Shown in pieces: positions 38,721-40,860 of a stretch of 40,860 nt of DNA (positions are counted from its first letter, which is position 1; every line of letters begins with the position of its first letter). The position numbers and the translations under genes are program-made. The notes beneath the pieces are model-generated. The model saw only the letters and a list, made by a program, of their open reading frames with translations, did no database searches and was not told the DNA's origin. Origin of the DNA: a virus; IMG/VR virus record IMGVR_UViG_3300028840_000022, positions 1 through 40,860 of that record; one strand, written 5' to 3'.

Positions 38721-39019
38721 TGCTAGACTTTACAGAAGACACAGTAAACCAAACCTGTGTAGCTAAGTCAGAGAAGTTAGTTACAGAAGTTACAATATCA
38801 AAAGAGATCAGTCCTTTTTCTTTCTTTGTTATTAACTTCAAGAACGGTAAGGTACCTAAGGAACTCAGTGGACGTTACACAAGCATCAACGCAGCTAAGA
38901 AAGCCTTAGAGAGTTACCTAAGAAACAAGCCTAAGTCTCGTACAGTTCAAAGAAATGAGTACGCAGACATGAGAGAGAAAGAACGTAATGCCGCAAAGTC
39001 TAGGTCAGAAGGCAGTTAA
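38720..39019 (+). CDS. Hypothetical protein between tail tube genes (99 aa)
   Basis: Product: LDFTEDTVNQTCVAKSEKLV, TEVTISKEISPFSFFVINFK, then GRYTSINAAKKALESYLRNK and a Lys/Arg/Glu-rich end. The central part resembles a short beta domain plus helix (ISPFxFFVIxxxxGxxPxxLxGxYTSxxxAxxxLxxYL). I do not know a function. It overlaps tail tube B by 32 nt. Confidence 0.65.
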   Translation: MLDFTEDTVNQTCVAKSEKLVTEVTISKEISPFSFFVINFKNGKVPKELSGRYTSINAAKKALESYLRNKPKSRTVQRNEYADMREKERNAAKSRSEGS

Positions 39020-40860
39020 CAACTTTGTCAGGGGTTTGATCACTGAAGCTGGTGAGCTAACGTTTCCTGAAGGTGCCTCTGTAGATGAATCAAATTGTGA
39101 GCTACGTAGAGATGGCTCAAGGAGAAGAAGATTAGGAGTAGCTTTAGAAAGCAGCTACGTCCTGTCTTCTTTTACTGTTTCTGACAGTGAGATTGTTCAC
39201 ACTGGTGATTGGCTAAACGTAGGCGGTAACGCTGACCTTGAGTTTTTGGTTGTACAAAAGGGTTCTAATCTTTATTTCTATAATAAGTCAACACTACCTT
39301 ATTCTTCTCAAGGGTACACAGACTACGTAGATTTAACTGCCCATGAGTACTCAGGTTCTGCTGGGGCTGAATCAGCTAAGTGTCAGTTTGCTAGTATTAA
39401 CGGTAATCTGATTGTTTCGTCTGAAGCTATTGATACTATCTATGTAACGTTTGATAGTGCTAGTGTAGGCAATGAGTTTGCTAGTGTGGCTATCTCTTTT
39501 CAAGTTAGAGACTTCGATTGGCAGGGTAACACAGATACCTATAAGACAGCAGGTTCTACAAACGCAGCAAGAACGTATGACACAAAGAACGCAGGTTGGG
39601 TAGGAACTAAGGGTGAGGCAGCTAGAAGTACTTGGTCAGCAGCTAACTCAGGTAATTACCCACCGCTTACACACCCTTGGTACGCAGGTAAAGACTCTGA
39701 TAATAACTTTGATGCAGCCGAATGGGATAAGGTTTTTGCTGGTAACACACTAACCTCTAACGGTCACTACCTTGTTGACTTCTTCAATAAAGTTAGATCA
39801 GGTCTGTCTACTGAGACCATAGGCACAAGATTTAAATCTGTAGCCTCCTTTGGTGGTCGTGTGTTTTACTCAGGTGTTGCTGATGCTAAACATGCAGGTC
39901 ACGTTCTATTCTCTAAAGTTGTAGAAAGTGTAAACGATCTAGGTATTTGTCACCAAGTAAATGACCCAACTGCTGAATACTTAAATGATCTCTTAGCTAG
40001 TGATGGTGGTGTTCTTGTTATACCTGACGCAGTTAACATCCAGCTTCTTTATCCTTATCAATCAGCCTTGTTTGTCTTTGCTGAGAATGGTGTCTGGCAG
40101 ATCACAGGTGTAGACGGAGTATTCTCCGCTTCTCAGTACGGTATTAACCGTGTGTCTAAGGTAGGTCTTTTAAATCCTCAGACATTTGTAGCTGCTGAAG
40201 GTACACCTTTCTGGTGGTCAAGGTTTGGTATTCACACACTTACGACTGACTCAGTGTCAGGCCAAGGTCAAGAACAAAATATAAGCCTGACAACTATTCA
40301 AAGTTTTTGGGATAATATAAATACTTCAGTTAAAAATAAAGTAACTTCTGTTTACGATAGTATCAACAAGAAAATTTATTGGGCTTACCCTAATAATGGT
40401 GAGGGTGTAGTATCTAAGTTAAATAACTTTCTCATACTAGATTTAGCTCTTCAGGCTTTTATACCTTGGTCCGTACCTGATCAGACATCAAGTACAGACT
40501 GTATAGTAGGTCTAGCATTCTACTCAGGTTTTGGGGCTGCTGAACTTGAGCTTGACGTTACCTCTAACAGTGGGGCCGATGATGTTGTAACATCTGCTGG
40601 TGACGATGTTGTGTCAACTCAGGTTTCAAGTTTTGCTACTGGTGACCCAGCTTTGGTGCTTGTAGTAAGAGAAGGTAGCAGCAATAAGATAACTATGGCA
40701 TCCTTTAGTAGTGAAACTTTCTTGGATTGGGGTGACACAAACTACTCATCCTTTGCTGTCACAGGGTATGACTTTGTAGGAGACCTAGTGACAAAGAAGA
40801 ATGCACCCTACATTGCTGTCTACTCAAGATTGACTGAAGAGGGTTTCACAGGCAATGCTA
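38988..40860 (+). CDS. Tail tubular protein B, T7 gp12-like (gene runs off window end)
   Basis: ATG 38988 gives PQSLGQKAVNNFVRGLITEA, GELTFPEGASVDESNCELRR, a start I recognise as the tail nozzle protein of SIO1-type phages. The 624 codons present include SAAWDF-preceding beta-propeller-type repeats such as FVFAENGVWQITGVDGVFSA and SQYGINRVSKVGLLNPQTFV. The C-terminal 91 residues are at the window start. The two frames do not join directly; a gap of 1 nt (or 1+3n) would restore the frame. Total about 716 residues or slightly more (T7 gp12, 794). Confidence 0.88.
   Translation, partial: MPQSLGQKAVNNFVRGLITEAGELTFPEGASVDESNCELRRDGSRRRRLGVALESSYVLSSFTVSDSEIVHTGDWLNVGGNADLEFLVVQKGSNLYFYNKSTLPYSSQGYTDYVDLTAHEYSGSAGAESAKCQFASINGNLIVSSEAIDTIYVTFDSASVGNEFASVAISFQVRDFDWQGNTDTYKTAGSTNAARTYDTKNAGWVGTKGEAARSTWSAANSGNYPPLTHPWYAGKDSDNNFDAAEWDKVFAGNTLTSNGHYLVDFFNKVRSGLSTETIGTRFKSVASFGGRVFYSGVADAKHAGHVLFSKVVESVNDLGICHQVNDPTAEYLNDLLASDGGVLVIPDAVNIQLLYPYQSALFVFAENGVWQITGVDGVFSASQYGINRVSKVGLLNPQTFVAAEGTPFWWSRFGIHTLTTDSVSGQGQEQNISLTTIQSFWDNINTSVKNKVTSVYDSINKKIYWAYPNNGEGVVSKLNNFLILDLALQAFIPWSVPDQTSSTDCIVGLAFYSGFGAAELELDVTSNSGADDVVTSAGDDVVSTQVSSFATGDPALVLVVREGSSNKITMASFSSETFLDWGDTNYSSFAVTGYDFVGDLVTKKNAPYIAVYSRLTEEGFTGNA

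Overview
This window looks like an almost complete genome of a lytic, T7-like, short-tailed phage. The best match I can make from memory is the marine roseophage SIO1 / 'cobavirus' group (Zobellviridae). The grounds are the roughly 40 kb size, a monomeric B12-dependent (class II) ribonucleotide reductase, ThyX, MazG, T7-type endonuclease I, exonuclease, primase-helicase and PolA genes, a T7-type head and tail set, and no RNA polymerase, integrase or tRNA gene. The host is therefore probably a marine alphaproteobacterium (Roseobacter-like); this is inference. The 3' end of a tail tubular protein B gene opens the window and the 5' part of the same gene closes it, so the sequence is probably a circular or circularly permuted contig opened inside that gene.

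Layout: two convergent and divergent arms. (1) 24.18-40.86 kb continuing into 1-11.16 kb, plus strand: terminase small subunit, a long tail-fibre and receptor-binding block (24.7-31.1 kb), TerL, portal, scaffold, major capsid protein, a decoration-like protein, a terminator-promoter relay at 37.33-37.40 kb, tail tube A and B, a GNAT protein, internal virion proteins, an endolysin-like protein, a spanin-like lipoprotein, a holin-like protein and several tiny basic proteins. (2) 11.15-23.10 kb, minus strand: DNA replication and nucleotide metabolism. From upstream to downstream these are small unknown proteins, primase-helicase, DNA polymerase (in two frames), SSB, ThyX, 5'-3' exonuclease, endonuclease I, MazG, class II RNR, a PD-(D/E)XK-like protein and a DUF3310 protein. 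The arms converge at 11,152-11,155, where a leftward Rho-independent terminator lies inside the last rightward gene.

Between the arms, 23.10-24.18 kb is non-coding. It holds back-to-back consensus sigma70 promoters (minus 24,041-24,069; plus 24,119-24,147) that share an extended -10 TGn and a common spacer element. It also holds a hairpin with a T-run that would end the leftward transcript after about 130 nt, an AT-rich segment, and an array of CCAAAG-like motifs spaced one helical turn apart. This looks like the control and possibly replication-origin region. Further TTGACA-N17 promoters precede leftward genes at 23.15, 22.26 and 17.21 kb. One 12/12 consensus promoter at 21,484 points against the leftward operon.

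How the genes work together: host RNA polymerase reads both arms. Endonuclease I and the exonuclease degrade DNA, RNR and ThyX turn nucleotides into dNTPs including dTMP, and the primase-helicase, PolA and SSB copy the genome. Terminase packages it into T7-like heads, and the endolysin, spanin and holin candidates open the cell. The items most worth a second look are the split polymerase, the helically phased array with its attenuator-like leader RNA, the antisense promoter, an ArfA-like micro-protein, and three tandem paralogous tail genes.
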